Assembly (NCBI GenBank): GCA_963725145.1
Contig: CAVRXL010000012.1
Location: forward strand, 1,302,001 to 1,366,000
DNA from: DATAEE01 sp963725145
GTDB taxonomy: Bacteria > Acidobacteriota > Vicinamibacteria > Vicinamibacterales > 2-12-FULL-66-21
DNA: 64,000 nt
Direction: 5' to 3'
Shown: positions 1 through 10,230 of the stretch, in pieces
Layout of the letters: every line of letters starts with the position of its first letter
Position numbering within the stretch: the stretch's first letter is position 1
Notes under the pieces: model-generated
Seen by the model: only the letters and a program-made list of their open reading frames with translations
The model's database searches: none
What the model was told of the DNA's origin: nothing
Made by a program: the position numbers and the translations under genes

Positions 1-1
1 C

Positions 2-2038
2 GTCGTTCACGGGAAGCGGGCTCCGCGAAAGCCGTGGTTCAGGATTCGATTCCTCGATTTCGAAGAGGCCGGCGACGTCAAGGTTACCTGGGAGCTCAGT
101 CGGCACCAGCATCTCGTCACGCTGGCGAAAGCGTTCCGTTTAACCGACCACGAGCGCTACGCGACCGAACTGCTGCATCAGTGGTACGACTGGCAGCGCA
201 AGAACCCGTATCCCATCGGCGTGAACTGGGCGAGCAGCCTCGAGGTGGCATTCCGCAGCCTCTCGTGGCTTTGGCTCCACTACATCGTGGCGGACGCTCC
301 GGTCTTTCCTGCGCGCTTCCGGCGCGATCTGTGGCAAGCGCTGGCGCTGAACGCGCGCCACATCGAGCGGTATCTCTCGACGTATTTCGCGCCGAACACA
401 CATCTGCTCGGCGAGGCCGTCGCGCTGTTCTTCATCGGTACGCTGTGTCCGGAACTCGCCGGCGCGGCACGCTGGCGGGCGACGGGCTGGGATCTCACGA
501 CCGAGCAGGCCGAGCGCCAGGTGCAGGCCGACGGCACACACTTTGAGCAGTCGGTTTACTATCACGTATACGCGCTCGACTTCTTCCTGCACGCGCGCAT
601 TCTCGCCGCGAAGAATCAGTCGTCCATCCCCGCGTCGTTCGATCGGACCATCGAGCGCATGCTCGACGTACTCAACGCTTTGAGTCAGGGTGGCGCCGTC
701 GCACGTCTGGGAGACGACGACGGGGGCCGGGTATTCGACCCGCGCCGCAACAGAGCCGAACACCTCCTGGATCCGCTCTCCACAGGCGCCGTGCTCTTTC
801 ACCGTCCCGACTTCAAGGGAGCGGCCGGAGCCCTGCGCGAGGAGACGCTCTGGCTACTCGGAACGAATGCGGCGTCGCGGTACGACGCGCTCGGCTCGAC
901 GCCGGGGGCGATGAAATCATCGGCCCTCGACGCGAGCGGCATTCACCTGATGACGAGCGCCGAAGGGCCCGCACAGCAGATGACGATCGACGCGGGTCCG
1001 CTGGGAACGGGCCGCGGCGGTCACGGCCACGCCGACGCCCTGAGCGTGCACCTCGCCTTCGGCGGACGTGAATGGCTGATTGACCCCGGCACCGGTGCAT
1101 ACGTGGACGATCGCGGCGACCGCGATCGGTTTCGGGAGACGCACGCGCACAACACGCTGGAGGTCGACGGCCGCAGCCAGGCGCAGCCTGCTGGGCCCTT
1201 CGCGTGGCGCGATCTGCCAACGGTGAGGGTCGAGCGCTGGCTGACCGGTGAGACGTTCGATCTCTTCATCGGCAGTCACGCGGGGTATTCACGGCCCGAC
1301 TCGCCGATCACGCATCGGCGGTGGATCTTCAATCTCAAATCCCGGCTGTGGCTCGTCTTCGATGAAGCGGCGGGAACGGGCGCGCACGATCTGCGCCTCC
1401 ACTGGCGCTTCGCTCCCGATCTGCGGCTCCAGACGATAGGCGACCTCACGCTCGCCTCGGCCGAGGACGGCATGAGCCTGGGTGTCTGGGCGGCCACCGC
1501 CGATCGCGAGTGGTCGCGGGAGCTCGTCCTGGACTGGCAGTCTCCGGCATACGGACGAAAGGAGTCCAGCGCGCTGCTCCGCTTCGCGATCCGGCGGGAG
1601 CTGCCGGCCGCCCTGGCTACGCTCCTGCAGCCCGCGGCAGCGGGCGGGGCCCGGACGGGTAGGTTCACGGCGCTCAAGCGAGAACCGGACGGTCCGGTCG
1701 CGGCATTTCGATATGACACACCGAGCGCATCGCATCATTTCTTCTTCGCGCCCACGGGCACGCGATGGGAACTAGGCCCGTGCACCAGCGACTGCCGGTT
1801 CGTTTACGCCGGCATTGCCGCGGAGGGGGAGCAGTACCACCTCGTGTTGTGCGATGGAAGCTGGCTGGCCGTGGACGGTACGGCCGTGCTGCGCGGCGGC
1901 GAGCCCGTATCCCGCTGCGAAGTGGTGAGCGAGGCCGGCGCCGCTCGTGTGTTCGGCTCCCGTCGGAGCGATATCCAGGCTCCGTCGCGGCTGGGCATCT
2001 GGGTCGGCGGGGAGGCCACGGGATCGATCGGCCGATGA
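2..2038 (+). CDS. heparinase II/III-family polysaccharide lyase, 5' end outside window
   Basis: The reading frame is open from base 2, so the gene begins upstream of the window and about 678 codons are visible. The first part has the all-alpha toroid typical of heparinase II/III proteins, with motifs such as VTWELSRHQHL and PIGVNWASSLE that line the substrate cleft. The second part (visible residues about 335-400) is the beta-sandwich with GHGHADALS, LIDPGTGAY and HNTLEVDG, the region that carries the active-site and zinc residues in this family. Known members cleave uronic-acid-containing polysaccharides by beta-elimination. The start and any signal peptide cannot be seen. An ATG at base 221 lies inside the conserved domain and is not the true start. 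A role in trimming the exopolysaccharide made further along is inference from context. Confidence 0.85.
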   Translation, partial: VVHGKRAPRKPWFRIRFLDFEEAGDVKVTWELSRHQHLVTLAKAFRLTDHERYATELLHQWYDWQRKNPYPIGVNWASSLEVAFRSLSWLWLHYIVADAPVFPARFRRDLWQALALNARHIERYLSTYFAPNTHLLGEAVALFFIGTLCPELAGAARWRATGWDLTTEQAERQVQADGTHFEQSVYYHVYALDFFLHARILAAKNQSSIPASFDRTIERMLDVLNALSQGGAVARLGDDDGGRVFDPRRNRAEHLLDPLSTGAVLFHRPDFKGAAGALREETLWLLGTNAASRYDALGSTPGAMKSSALDASGIHLMTSAEGPAQQMTIDAGPLGTGRGGHGHADALSVHLAFGGREWLIDPGTGAYVDDRGDRDRFRETHAHNTLEVDGRSQAQPAGPFAWRDLPTVRVERWLTGETFDLFIGSHAGYSRPDSPITHRRWIFNLKSRLWLVFDEAAGTGAHDLRLHWRFAPDLRLQTIGDLTLASAEDGMSLGVWAATADREWSRELVLDWQSPAYGRKESSALLRFAIRRELPAALATLLQPAAAGGARTGRFTALKREPDGPVAAFRYDTPSASHHFFFAPTGTRWELGPCTSDCRFVYAGIAAEGEQYHLVLCDGSWLAVDGTAVLRGGEPVSRCEVVSEAGAARVFGSRRSDIQAPSRLGIWVGGEATGSIGR

Positions 2039-2201
2039 CCTGCGACCCTGCGCGCGCTGATGTGCCACGACGTCGTGCGTGACGCGCGCTGGAAGTATCC
2101 GAGCAAATGTATCGCCGCCTTCTAGGGTGGTCCGGCTGTTCTCGATCGATCTGAAGGCGATTTCGCCTCCTCGCATCCGGGGGAGTCGCTGCAGGGCCGG
2201 A
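2039..2201. terminator. structured spacer between convergent genes
   Basis: This spacer separates the lyase (plus strand) from a glycosyltransferase (minus strand). It holds a perfect 12-base palindrome at 2066-2077 (CACGACGTCGTG) and a 5-bp hairpin at 2155-2168 (AGGCG, loop attt, CGCCT). Neither is followed by a clear T-run, so a role in ending transcription is only plausible from the convergent position. Confidence 0.3.
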
Positions 2202-3318
2202 TCATGATGCGGCGCGAACCCGCGCAAGGGTGCCCTTTCTTCCGAGCGACAGCTGGCGATACGCCGACAGCCAGTCCTCCCTGACGGCTTCCCACGAATA
2301 CGCCCGACAAGTGTCGTGGCCGGCGGCGGCCAACCGCGCGGCCAGCCCGGGAGCCTCGAGCAGGCGAAGGATCTGCCGGGCGACGGCATGGTGATCCCCA
2401 ACCGGCGCCAGCAGGCCGTGCCGCTCGTGAGTCAGGATCGCGGGCACGCCGCCGGCGTCGGTCGAGACGACCGGCAAACCGGACGCGAACGCCTCGAGCA
2501 CGGAGCCCGGCATGTTGTCGATGTTCGGCGTCTGCGACGTAGATGTCCGCCGCGTCATACCAGCGCGGAATTTCGTGATGTGGCACCGGGCCCACGAACG
2601 TGACACCGGGAAGTCGAAGGTCGCCCGCGAGCCGGCGGAGCGCCGCCTCCTCGGATCCGCGCCCGACGACGGTCAGCGTGGCGTCGGGATACCGGTCCGC
2701 TACGATCCGGAACGCTCGAAGCGTGCACTCGAGGTTGTACAGGGGCTCGAGGTTTCGCGTCGACAGCAAGCGAGGCCCCGGACTCGTGCGGCGACGGAAC
2801 TTGAACTCGTCGAGACTCACGGTGTTGTGCACGACCCGGGACGAGATTCCAAACCTTGAAAGGACGCCGGCGAGGAAGGCTGACGGCACCACGTTCAGGT
2901 CGGCTCGCGCGAGCGCCCATCGGGCGAGGCGGGACCGGGCGAGGTGGTCCGGCGCTTCACCGCTCCGGTAGTTCATGAGCACGGGCTTTCCGTGCATCCA
3001 GGCGATCAGCATCGCCGGCAGCGGCGCGAGGACAAACGAGAAGTACGACGCCGAGAACACGTGGACGGCGTCGGCCCACCGCAGCTCGCGCAAGAGGAGC
3101 GGCCAGTAGGTCAGCTGAGTCAGGATCGTACGGAGGTACTTGACCCTGAGCCCGTGCCGAAACGCTCCTCGAGGAATCGGGTTGATTGGGACCAGTCGCG
3201 CTTCGACATCCGGATCGTTCCTCCATGCGTGAAGGAGACGATTTGCCTGGACGGCCTGGCCACCGAGGATCCCAAGTGATGGCGCAACGATCGCGACGCG
3301 GAGCGGACGTGAGGACAT
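2202..3318 (-). CDS. GT4-family glycosyltransferase (frameshifted)
   Basis: A GT-B fold glycosyltransferase of the WsaF/PelF/RfaB type, likely cytoplasmic and adding a sugar to a lipid-linked glycan. The N-terminal half opens with RVAIVAPSLGILGGQAVQ, the usual first Rossmann strand and glycine loop. The C-terminal half holds DNMPGSVLEAFASGLPVVST, the family's nucleotide-sugar-binding EX7E-type region. The two halves lie in different frames: the switch is near 2535, after YDAADIYVAD, where one extra base breaks the frame. Read through, the protein is about 372 residues, a normal length. I chose the ATG at 3318 because the sequence from there starts directly with the first beta-strand; an ATG at 3342 would add eight non-conserved residues. 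Confidence 0.75.
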
Positions 3319-3342
3319 CGACCCATCGCGGTTGAACTGCAA

Positions 3343-3710
3343 AACGTGAGCCCTCGTGCGACGTAGCGATTCAAATCACGGATTCCGCTTCAACGCTGGA
3401 GACCAGCGGAGAGCTCGCGATTGTGTTTGAGAGTGCAACTCATCAGTATTAACGTCTCCCACCGCACCGTGATCGTTGTGACGCGAAGTCTCAGGTTTTC
3501 GAACCCTTTGCGGACGGTCCCCTCGCGCCATGTAAAAAGCGCCAAATGGCTGAGTTGCATTGACGAACACATCGGCGATGCGTATGACCTCCAAACGTGA
3601 GAAACCACGCACTGTCAGATAGTTGAGATGAACGGCAGACTCTTTGCCTGTCCCGCGGCCGTTCAGATTTTCCAGGTCTGAGCGCTTCCCAAGAATTTGA
3701 CGGAGGATTC
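3343..3710. other. intergenic region between divergent genes
   Basis: No credible gene is present: the short ORFs here lack G/C-rich third positions and family motifs. It should hold the promoters for the minus-strand glycosyltransferase and the plus-strand secreted protein. A sigma-54-like element lies at 3633-3647. A 9-base inverted repeat is seen at 3434-3442 (TGCAACTCA) and 3551-3559 (TGAGTTGCA), of unknown meaning. Confidence 0.5.
3633..3647 (+). promoter_or_regulatory. candidate sigma-54 promoter
   Basis: CGGCAGACTCTTTGC has GG and GC exactly ten bases apart and a TTGC -12 box, as in the TGGCACG-N4-TTGC consensus; it lacks the T at the first position and the C at position 6. Transcription would start near 3659, about 52 bases before the ATG at 3711, leaving room for the ribosome site GGAGG at 3701-3705. 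Confidence 0.5.
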
Positions 3711-5561
3711 ATGAAGCTCAGTGGGGTGTGTGGATACACCTTTGTTGCGTGCCTGCTTTCGTCGGCGCCGGTGGCGGCGCAGGACGTGGTGCTGCACGCA
3801 ACCGATGTCTCGGTGATTAAGGGCCACTGGACGCGGGTGACCGACGCCAGCGCCGCCAGCCAGACGAAGATGACCAGCGCCAACAGCGGCTGGTCTAGCC
3901 CGGATGCCCCAATTACCAGTCCCGCCCACTACTTCGAAGCGAGCTTCACCGCTCAGGCGTGGAGGCCGTATCGGGTGTGGTTGCGCATGCGGGCGGCCAG
4001 CAACTCGAAGTGGAACGATGCGGTGTGGGTCCAGTTCACGAACTCGGTGGGGGCCAGCGGCTCCGCGCAGTACCGCATCGGTTCGACGAGCGCAGTTCTG
4101 GTGAACCTCGAGTCGTGCAAGGACTGCGGGATGTCGTCGTGGGGGTGGACGAACGGTGCCTGGTGGAAGGCGCAGGACACCCTCATCGAGTTCTCGACCG
4201 CCGGAACCCAGACGATCCGGATCCAGACCCGCGAGGACGGTGTCGAGATCGACCAAATCGTTCTCAGTCCGCAGAGCTACCTGTCGGCCCCACCCGGACC
4301 CAACGAGAACGATTCGAAGATTGTGTCGCGCCAGGGAGGTGTCGCAGCGGTGGCCACCGGACCGTTCGCGGGGACCGTCAGGGCGATTCCTGGCACGATT
4401 CAGGCCGAGGACTTCGACAACGGCTCGAACGGCGTCGCGTATCGAGATGAGAGCGCTGGCAACAACGGCGGCCAATACCGGTCGACAGACGTCGACATCG
4501 AGAGGACGAGCGACAGCGCCGGCGGCGGATACAACATCGCGTGGGTCGGAAGCGGTGAGTGGCTGACATACACAGTCAACGTCGCGAGCTCCGGCACCTA
4601 CACGCTGACGGCGCGCGTCGCCAACACGGCAGCCGGCGGCCGGCTGCACGTCGAGTTCAACGGCGTCAACAAGACAGGCGCCATGGCCGTACCCAACAGC
4701 GGAGGCTGGCAGAGTTACAGGAACGTGACGGCCACCGTCACGCTGTCGGCGGGCCAGCAGACGATGCGCGTCTCGTTCGATACAGAGGCGTCAAACGGCG
4801 CGGTCGGCAACATCAACTACATCCGGCTTGCCTCCGGATCGTCGCCGCCGCCGCCACCCCCACCACCCACCGGCACCAAGCTGAAAGTCATGACCTGGAA
4901 CGTTCATTTCGGCAAGACCGCAGGCAACGTGCTCAACCTGGAGGCGCAGGCCAACATCATGGCCAACTCTGGTGCGCACGTCATCCTGCTGCAGGAATCG
5001 TCGACGTGGGACGGCGATCAGCCGAACCGGTTCCCCGAACTGCTGAGAGCACGCACTGGACACACGTGGTACAAGGTCTGGGCGCCTCACGTCGGCACGG
5101 CCGGTGAGGGCACGCTCATCCTGACCCGGCTGCCCATCGTGGCCTCATCCACCGCAAACTTCTACGATCGTGGCTTCGGTCGCGTCGTCGTAGCGGTGAA
5201 CGGGGTGAACGTGACGCTCTTCAATGTGCACCTCACGTACGAGCCGAGCAGCCGGCGAACCCAACAGCTGGCGTCCTTCATGCCGTGGTCGACCGGATTC
5301 TCCGGGCCGGCGATCGCGGGAGGCGACTTCAATGCCTGGTGGGGCCAGTCCTGGATTCAGACGGTCGAGACCAAGTACACCGACACGTGGCAGGACGTGA
5401 CAGGCAGCGATCAGAACGGGTACACGCACAACAACATTCGGTTCGACTATCTCTTCCGCGCGCTGAACAACAACTGGCGGCTGACCCCGACATCCTGCAC
5501 CGTCATCCAGACGAGCACGTCGGATCATCGTCCGGTCGTCGCCGAGTACACGGTGAGGTAG
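3711..5561 (+). CDS. secreted CBM6 protein with endonuclease/exonuclease/phosphatase domain
   Basis: 616 residues. Residues 1-23 form a signal peptide ending at an AAQ-type cleavage site. Residues about 24-205 are a module I cannot name, shared with two other secreted proteins in this window (it ends IDQIVLSP...PPGP..ND). Residues about 227-375 are a CBM6 carbohydrate-binding module (GTIQAEDFDNG, WVGSGEWLTYTVNV, VGNINYIRL). After a polyproline linker, residues about 390-616 are an EEP-family hydrolase: MTWNVHF with the metal-site Asn, LLQESS with the metal Glu, GGDFNAWW, and the terminal SDHRPV with the catalytic His. EEP enzymes cleave phosphodiesters, such as DNase I, or lipid phosphates. 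The likely job is extracellular nuclease or phosphodiesterase bound to a glycan matrix; the substrate is unknown. GGAGG stands six bases before the ATG. Confidence 0.85.
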   Translation: MKLSGVCGYTFVACLLSSAPVAAQDVVLHATDVSVIKGHWTRVTDASAASQTKMTSANSGWSSPDAPITSPAHYFEASFTAQAWRPYRVWLRMRAASNSKWNDAVWVQFTNSVGASGSAQYRIGSTSAVLVNLESCKDCGMSSWGWTNGAWWKAQDTLIEFSTAGTQTIRIQTREDGVEIDQIVLSPQSYLSAPPGPNENDSKIVSRQGGVAAVATGPFAGTVRAIPGTIQAEDFDNGSNGVAYRDESAGNNGGQYRSTDVDIERTSDSAGGGYNIAWVGSGEWLTYTVNVASSGTYTLTARVANTAAGGRLHVEFNGVNKTGAMAVPNSGGWQSYRNVTATVTLSAGQQTMRVSFDTEASNGAVGNINYIRLASGSSPPPPPPPPTGTKLKVMTWNVHFGKTAGNVLNLEAQANIMANSGAHVILLQESSTWDGDQPNRFPELLRARTGHTWYKVWAPHVGTAGEGTLILTRLPIVASSTANFYDRGFGRVVVAVNGVNVTLFNVHLTYEPSSRRTQQLASFMPWSTGFSGPAIAGGDFNAWWGQSWIQTVETKYTDTWQDVTGSDQNGYTHNNIRFDYLFRALNNNWRLTPTSCTVIQTSTSDHRPVVAEYTVR

Positions 5562-5609
5562 CTGCGGCTGACCTTGAAGCGGCGCAGCGTCGCGTGAGAG
5601 TCTCCCAGG

Positions 5610-7886
5610 ATGACACGCGACGCCGCGCCGCGAATGACTTCAGTGTTTCGCTCAGCGGCGCTGCTGCTGGCTCTCTTCCTGCCGTCGCGTCTCGCGGCCC
5701 AATCGGCCGACATTGTCCTCTACTCATCGGACGTCTCGACCATCGCCGGCAACTGGGCTCGGCTCGCCTCAACGACCGGCGCCGGCGGCCAGAAGATGAG
5801 CAGCGTCGATCGCGGCTGGTCCACGCCGGACGCGCCGCTGGCGGCCCCCGTCGATTACTTCGAGGCAACGTTCACGGCGGCGGCCGGCGTGCCGTACCGC
5901 CTGTGGCTGCGGATGCGGGCGACGGCGAACAGCAAGCTCAACGAGTCGGTGTGGGTGCAATACGACGGCGCCGTGACCGCTGGGGGCGCGCCGCTGTGGC
6001 GGACCGGGACGACGTCCGCTCTACTGGTCAACCTCGAGAACTGCAGCGCGTGCGGCGTCGCGGAGTGGGGATGGCAGGACAACGCGTGGTGGCTGGCAAC
6101 GTCATCTGTCGTCCGGTTCGCCGTCAGCGGCCAGCAGCAAATTCGCGTACAGACGCGCGAGGACGGCGTAGACATCGATCAGATCGTCCTGAGCCCGGCG
6201 ACCTACTTCACGGTCCCGCCCGGCCCGGTCAAGAACGATCAGACGATCGTGCCGAAGATGGGAGCCTCGCTCACACTTCTGCGCGCACCGTACCTGCAGC
6301 AGCTCACTGACGACGGGGTTGTTATCGTCTGGACGACGCGTGAGTCCGGCGCCGCGGACGTGAGGTACCGGCTCGGCAGCGCGCCGGCGATCACGGTCGC
6401 CGCCGAATCGCGGGTGTTCACTGCCGCCACCACTGGGTTCCCATACGACTTCTACCAGCACGAGGCGACCGTGCGTGGGCTCAGTCCGTCCACGCGACAT
6501 ACCTACGACGTGTTCGTCGGCAACGTCGATGCCACGCCGTCGACGACTGACACGTTTACGACCGCGCCGATGGCGGGGACCGGCACGGTGCGCTTCATCA
6601 CGTTCGGCGACAGCGGCGTGGGTTCCGCGGCGCAGCGTCAGCTCGCTGATCGCATGACGGCCGACACCTTCGATCTCGCGTTGCACGCCGGCGATATCGC
6701 GTACGGCAATGCGAGTGGAACCGGCGGGGGCAGCTATCGGCAGTTCGACGACTGGGTGTTCGGCGTATACGGGCCATGGATGCGGTCACGGCCGCTGTTC
6801 CCGTCGATCGGCAATCACGAGAACGAGATCGCCGCGGCTCGTCCGTATCGCGACGTATTCGTGCTCCCGAAACATGGCGCGACGCCCGCCTTTCCCGATC
6901 ACGCCGAGCGCTACTACAGCTTCGATTACGGCCCCGTACACTTCGTGGCGCTCGATACCGAAACAGCCTTTCAAACCGTCGCGCGCCGGCAGGCGCAGAT
7001 CGCCTGGCTCGATGCCGACCTTGCCGCCACGCCGCAGCCCTGGAAGGTCGTGTTTCTGCACCGGCCGCCGTACAACGCGGGGCAGCGGCACGCGTCCGAT
7101 CTTGCCGTTCGCGCAGCCTTCGCCCCTGTTTTCGAGGCGCGCGGCGTACAGCTGGTCATCTCGGCGCACGAGCACGACTACGAGCGAACTCGTCCCTTGC
7201 GCATCCACCAATCGGAAGGGCAGGCGGTCACCTATCTCGTCACCGGGGGCGGTGGCGCGCCGCTGTATCCGGCGTTCATCGGACCGTGGACCGCGTTTTC
7301 TGCCTCGCGCCACCACTATGTGCGCGGCATAGTCGGCGATTGCGTGATGTCGCTCGCGGCTGTCGGCCTCGACGGCAGCGTGTTCGATCGTGTCGATCTG
7401 GATCGTTGCAACCCGCCCGATCCCGCTCCGCTGGTCTGGCTCGCGCCCGGCACGATTCAAGCGGAAGACTTCGACGCCAGCGCGAACGGTGTGTCGTACC
7501 GGGATCTGGACGCGGGCAACAACGGCGGCCAGTACCGGGCGACCGACGTGGACATTGAGCGCTGCCGCGAGGGTGGGTTCAACGTGGGCTGGGTCGGGGC
7601 GGGCGAGTGGCTCGACTACACGGTCAACGTCACCGTCGCTGGCACATATACCTTGACGGCTCGCGTGGCGTCACCTGCGTCGGGCGGCAGGTTCAGGGTT
7701 CTCTTCAACGGTGTGGACGAGACTGGCGCGCTGCAGGTGCCGGCGACCGGTGGGTGGCAAACGTGGACGGATGTCACCGTCACCGTTTCTCTACAAGCCG
7801 GAGTTCAGACGATGCGCATTGCGATGGAGGTAAACGGCTCCACCGGGGCGGTTGGAAACTTCAACTACGTCCGACTCGCGCGCTGA
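5610..7886 (+). CDS. secreted purple-acid-phosphatase-like metallophosphoesterase with CBM6
   Basis: 758 residues. A signal peptide covers about 1-33 (LLLALFLPSRLAAQ). Residues about 34-215 repeat the unnamed module of the upstream gene. Next comes a fibronectin-like domain (about 225-325) as found before the catalytic domain of purple acid phosphatases. The metallophosphatase domain has FGDSGVGS at 330, HAGDIAYG near 359, GNHENE near 404, and SAHEHDYERT near 517, which supply the dinuclear-metal ligands. Residues about 612-758 are a second-type CBM6 (GTIQAEDFDAS). It probably removes phosphate from extracellular phosphomonoesters or cleaves diesters while attached to glycan. It lies 48 bases after the EEP gene on the same strand and is probably co-transcribed. 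Its 3' end overlaps the convergent methyltransferase gene by 22 bases. Confidence 0.85.
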   Translation: MTRDAAPRMTSVFRSAALLLALFLPSRLAAQSADIVLYSSDVSTIAGNWARLASTTGAGGQKMSSVDRGWSTPDAPLAAPVDYFEATFTAAAGVPYRLWLRMRATANSKLNESVWVQYDGAVTAGGAPLWRTGTTSALLVNLENCSACGVAEWGWQDNAWWLATSSVVRFAVSGQQQIRVQTREDGVDIDQIVLSPATYFTVPPGPVKNDQTIVPKMGASLTLLRAPYLQQLTDDGVVIVWTTRESGAADVRYRLGSAPAITVAAESRVFTAATTGFPYDFYQHEATVRGLSPSTRHTYDVFVGNVDATPSTTDTFTTAPMAGTGTVRFITFGDSGVGSAAQRQLADRMTADTFDLALHAGDIAYGNASGTGGGSYRQFDDWVFGVYGPWMRSRPLFPSIGNHENEIAAARPYRDVFVLPKHGATPAFPDHAERYYSFDYGPVHFVALDTETAFQTVARRQAQIAWLDADLAATPQPWKVVFLHRPPYNAGQRHASDLAVRAAFAPVFEARGVQLVISAHEHDYERTRPLRIHQSEGQAVTYLVTGGGGAPLYPAFIGPWTAFSASRHHYVRGIVGDCVMSLAAVGLDGSVFDRVDLDRCNPPDPAPLVWLAPGTIQAEDFDASANGVSYRDLDAGNNGGQYRATDVDIERCREGGFNVGWVGAGEWLDYTVNVTVAGTYTLTARVASPASGGRFRVLFNGVDETGALQVPATGGWQTWTDVTVTVSLQAGVQTMRIAMEVNGSTGAVGNFNYVRLAR

Positions 7887-8641
7887 CGCCGCACGAGCGT
7901 GCAGCGCACCGTGGACGTCACGAACTCACGCGTCCATCGGTTCGCGAGAGGCCGGAGCCTGCGAATCGGTACGGTCTCGAGCCGTTCGATGCGAAGGTCG
8001 CTGGCCTCGACGAGCCGCTCGAACCGCGCCACCGTCATCTGGTTCAGCCCGCCCTCCACCTCGCTGAAGCGCGTGGCGCCGTCCGACTTGAAGCTGGACC
8101 GCCAGCGGATCAACGCCGCCTCTGTAAAGACGAGGTGGGCCCACGGGGCGACTGAGAATAAATGACCGCCAAGCGGGTGGAACCACGGAGGTCCAAACGC
8201 GATGAACACCCGGCCGTCCGGGTGCAGCAGCCGGGCCATGACGTTCAGGACTTCCGCCGGCTTGTCGTAGTGCTCGAAGCCATCAATAGAGATGATGGCG
8301 TCCGCCGGCTCAGCCGCATCTGTCGTAAAAGTGCACCTGTCGGCGACGCCGGCGGCTGCCGCCCGGAGCCTCGCGGCCTCCAGGACGCTCGGACGGATGT
8401 CGATCCCGATCACGTGCCCGGCACCGCGGCTGGCGATCTCTACAGCCTGTTCGCCCGTCCCGCAGCCGAAATCGATGACGGTCTTTCCGCCGATCGCCGT
8501 CCAGATGTCAGGTCCCAACAGGACTTCGGTCTTGCTCCGGCTGGCGTACGCACTCCCATCCATCGGCGGTCTCAACCGTCGCCGAGCAAGGGCCCTCAGC
8601 AGCCGATCGGCGACGGTGCCGCCGATGAAGCCGGCCACCAT
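7865..8641 (-). CDS. class I SAM-dependent methyltransferase
   Basis: About 258 residues. The SAM-binding motif I is VIDFGCGTGEQAVEIA, motif II is HVIGIDIRP, and ISIDGFEHYDKP marks the usual post-II acidic loop of the Methyltransf_11/25 group. Substrate unknown; small methyltransferases at the end of polysaccharide clusters often methylate sugars or carrier lipids, which is inference here. I chose the ATG at 8641 because GGAGGTGAT stands directly before it; a longer reading from 8698 would overlap the flippase gene and has no such site. Last gene of the minus-strand run PLD, oxidoreductase, epimerase, flippase, methyltransferase. Confidence 0.8.
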   Translation of the reverse strand: MVAGFIGGTVADRLLRALARRRLRPPMDGSAYASRSKTEVLLGPDIWTAIGGKTVIDFGCGTGEQAVEIASRGAGHVIGIDIRPSVLEAARLRAAAAGVADRCTFTTDAAEPADAIISIDGFEHYDKPAEVLNVMARLLHPDGRVFIAFGPPWFHPLGGHLFSVAPWAHLVFTEAALIRWRSSFKSDGATRFSEVEGGLNQMTVARFERLVEASDLRIERLETVPIRRLRPLANRWTREFVTSTVRCTLVRRQRASRT

Positions 8642-8666
8642 ATCACCTCCGCCGCCATGTTCCGCC

Positions 8667-10230
8667 TCAACCGCTCGTCGCGACACGCGCATGACCAACG
8701 CCTGACGAAAAGCGCTCGACTGCTCCGCGATAACGCGCCCTTTCGGCGCGGTTCAGTCCTCCAAACCAGAAGGCGAGCGCGAAGACCAGCGCGACCGCGG
8801 TCGATTGGCTCAGGACGGCGCCGAGCGTGGTGGGCGTCGCGCCGGCTCGCAGCGCCGCCGCGGCGACCACGGCCGCGAGGGTTCCTATGAGGGACGGGAC
8901 GAATGCGACGCGCGCGAACGTCCGAAATGGAAGTTCCAGCGTGCGGCACGCCGCGGGAATGAGGATCGCAAGATTCAGGATCACGTACGGGATAGCCGAC
9001 CCCAGCGCGACTCCGACAAGCCCGAGCCGCGAGATGAGGAAGAGACTGAGCGCCAGATTGCACGCGACGTCGACGATGGCGATCGTTCCGACCAGGCGGT
9101 GCCGGCCCGCTCCCAGCAGAATGTTTCCGGTCGGCCCCTGCGCGACGATGACGAGCCCCATGAGCGCCAGCACGTACAGCGCAGGGATGCTCCCTTCGAA
9201 TCCCGGTCCCATCCAGATCTGGACCAGCTGCGAGCCGAAGGCGACCATGGGGACCGTCAGGCCGGCGACCAGGGCAACCGAGAGCCGCGTGCTTTCGAGG
9301 AGCATGGTTTTCAGCGCCGCCCGATCGTCCCGCGCGTGGAAGCGAACGACGACGGGGAACAGGAGACCGCCGATCTGGCCGCAGAGCTGACGCTGATAGT
9401 CCGCGAGCCGCATCGCGACGATATAAACCGCGATGGCGCTGGTTCCGAGGAACGCGCCGATCACGAGAGCATCCATCTTCGTTCCGAGCTGGATGGCGAT
9501 GCTGATCATGAACAAGTGAAGGCTGAAGCTGGTCACTTCGCGGACGTGGAGGCGGCTGAAGCGACCGACCGATAGTCTCAGCGCGGGAAACGCCGCGCGT
9601 GCGGCCGCCGCGTACGCCGCATAGCTGGACAGCGCGACGAGCGTTGTCGCCGCGACAAGCGGCACCAGACCGTATCCGGCGCTGAGCACGACGTAGGTGG
9701 CGGCGGCCTGCAGCAGCGCAACGGCAATCGCGATCGTCCCCGTGAGAGAGAATCGCTGCCGCGCCGTCGTGACCGCGCCAAATACGCTCATGGGGAAGCC
9801 GACCGCCGACGCGCAGTCCCATGATGCCGAGCACCCATTGCGCCGTCACCACCTGCTCCTGCGACAGATTCGGAAACCGCGGCACGACGAACTGGACGAG
9901 CGCGGCGACGCCTGCGAGAGCCACGAGGCCGATCCCGCCGTAGACAACGAGAAAGGTGCTGAGAATCGTGTTGATCTCGTTTTCGTCGCCACGCGCGTCC
10001 GCCCGAGTGACCTGTCGGACGAGTCCGTTGCCGTAGCCGAGGTCCAGGAGCTGGAAATGCGCCGTCATCGAGGCGACCAGCATCCAGAGGCCGTACTCCG
10101 CCTTGCCGAGGTGCGACACGGTGAACGGCATCAGGACAATGCCGATGCCGATGCTCACGAAGAGAAAGGCGTACTTCGTGAGGGCGCCGGTCATCACGTT
10201 CCACGCGGGGCGATCCACCGTGTGGCTCAC
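8667..10230 (-). CDS. Wzx-type polysaccharide flippase (frameshifted)
   Basis: A multi-pass membrane protein of the MATE/MOP superfamily that flips lipid-linked repeat units across the inner membrane. Many hydrophobic helices are visible, beginning YAFLFVSIGIGIVLMPFTVS with the family feature HLGKAEYGLWML. The frame breaks at 9801-9813, where one extra G turns LRVAVGFPMSVFGAV into two reading frames. Corrected length is about 520 residues, close to usual. The start is a GTG at 10230 that overlaps the stop of the epimerase gene by four bases (GTGA), giving translational coupling; an ATG at 10194 is the alternative. A second flippase lies in the main exopolysaccharide operon, so this one may serve a different glycan. 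Confidence 0.75.

Noticed and set aside
3339..3353. Sigma-54-like GGGCTCACGTTTTGC on the minus strand
   Set aside because: Spacing and -12 box fit, but the start would fall about nine bases before the ATG at 3318, too close for a ribosome site.
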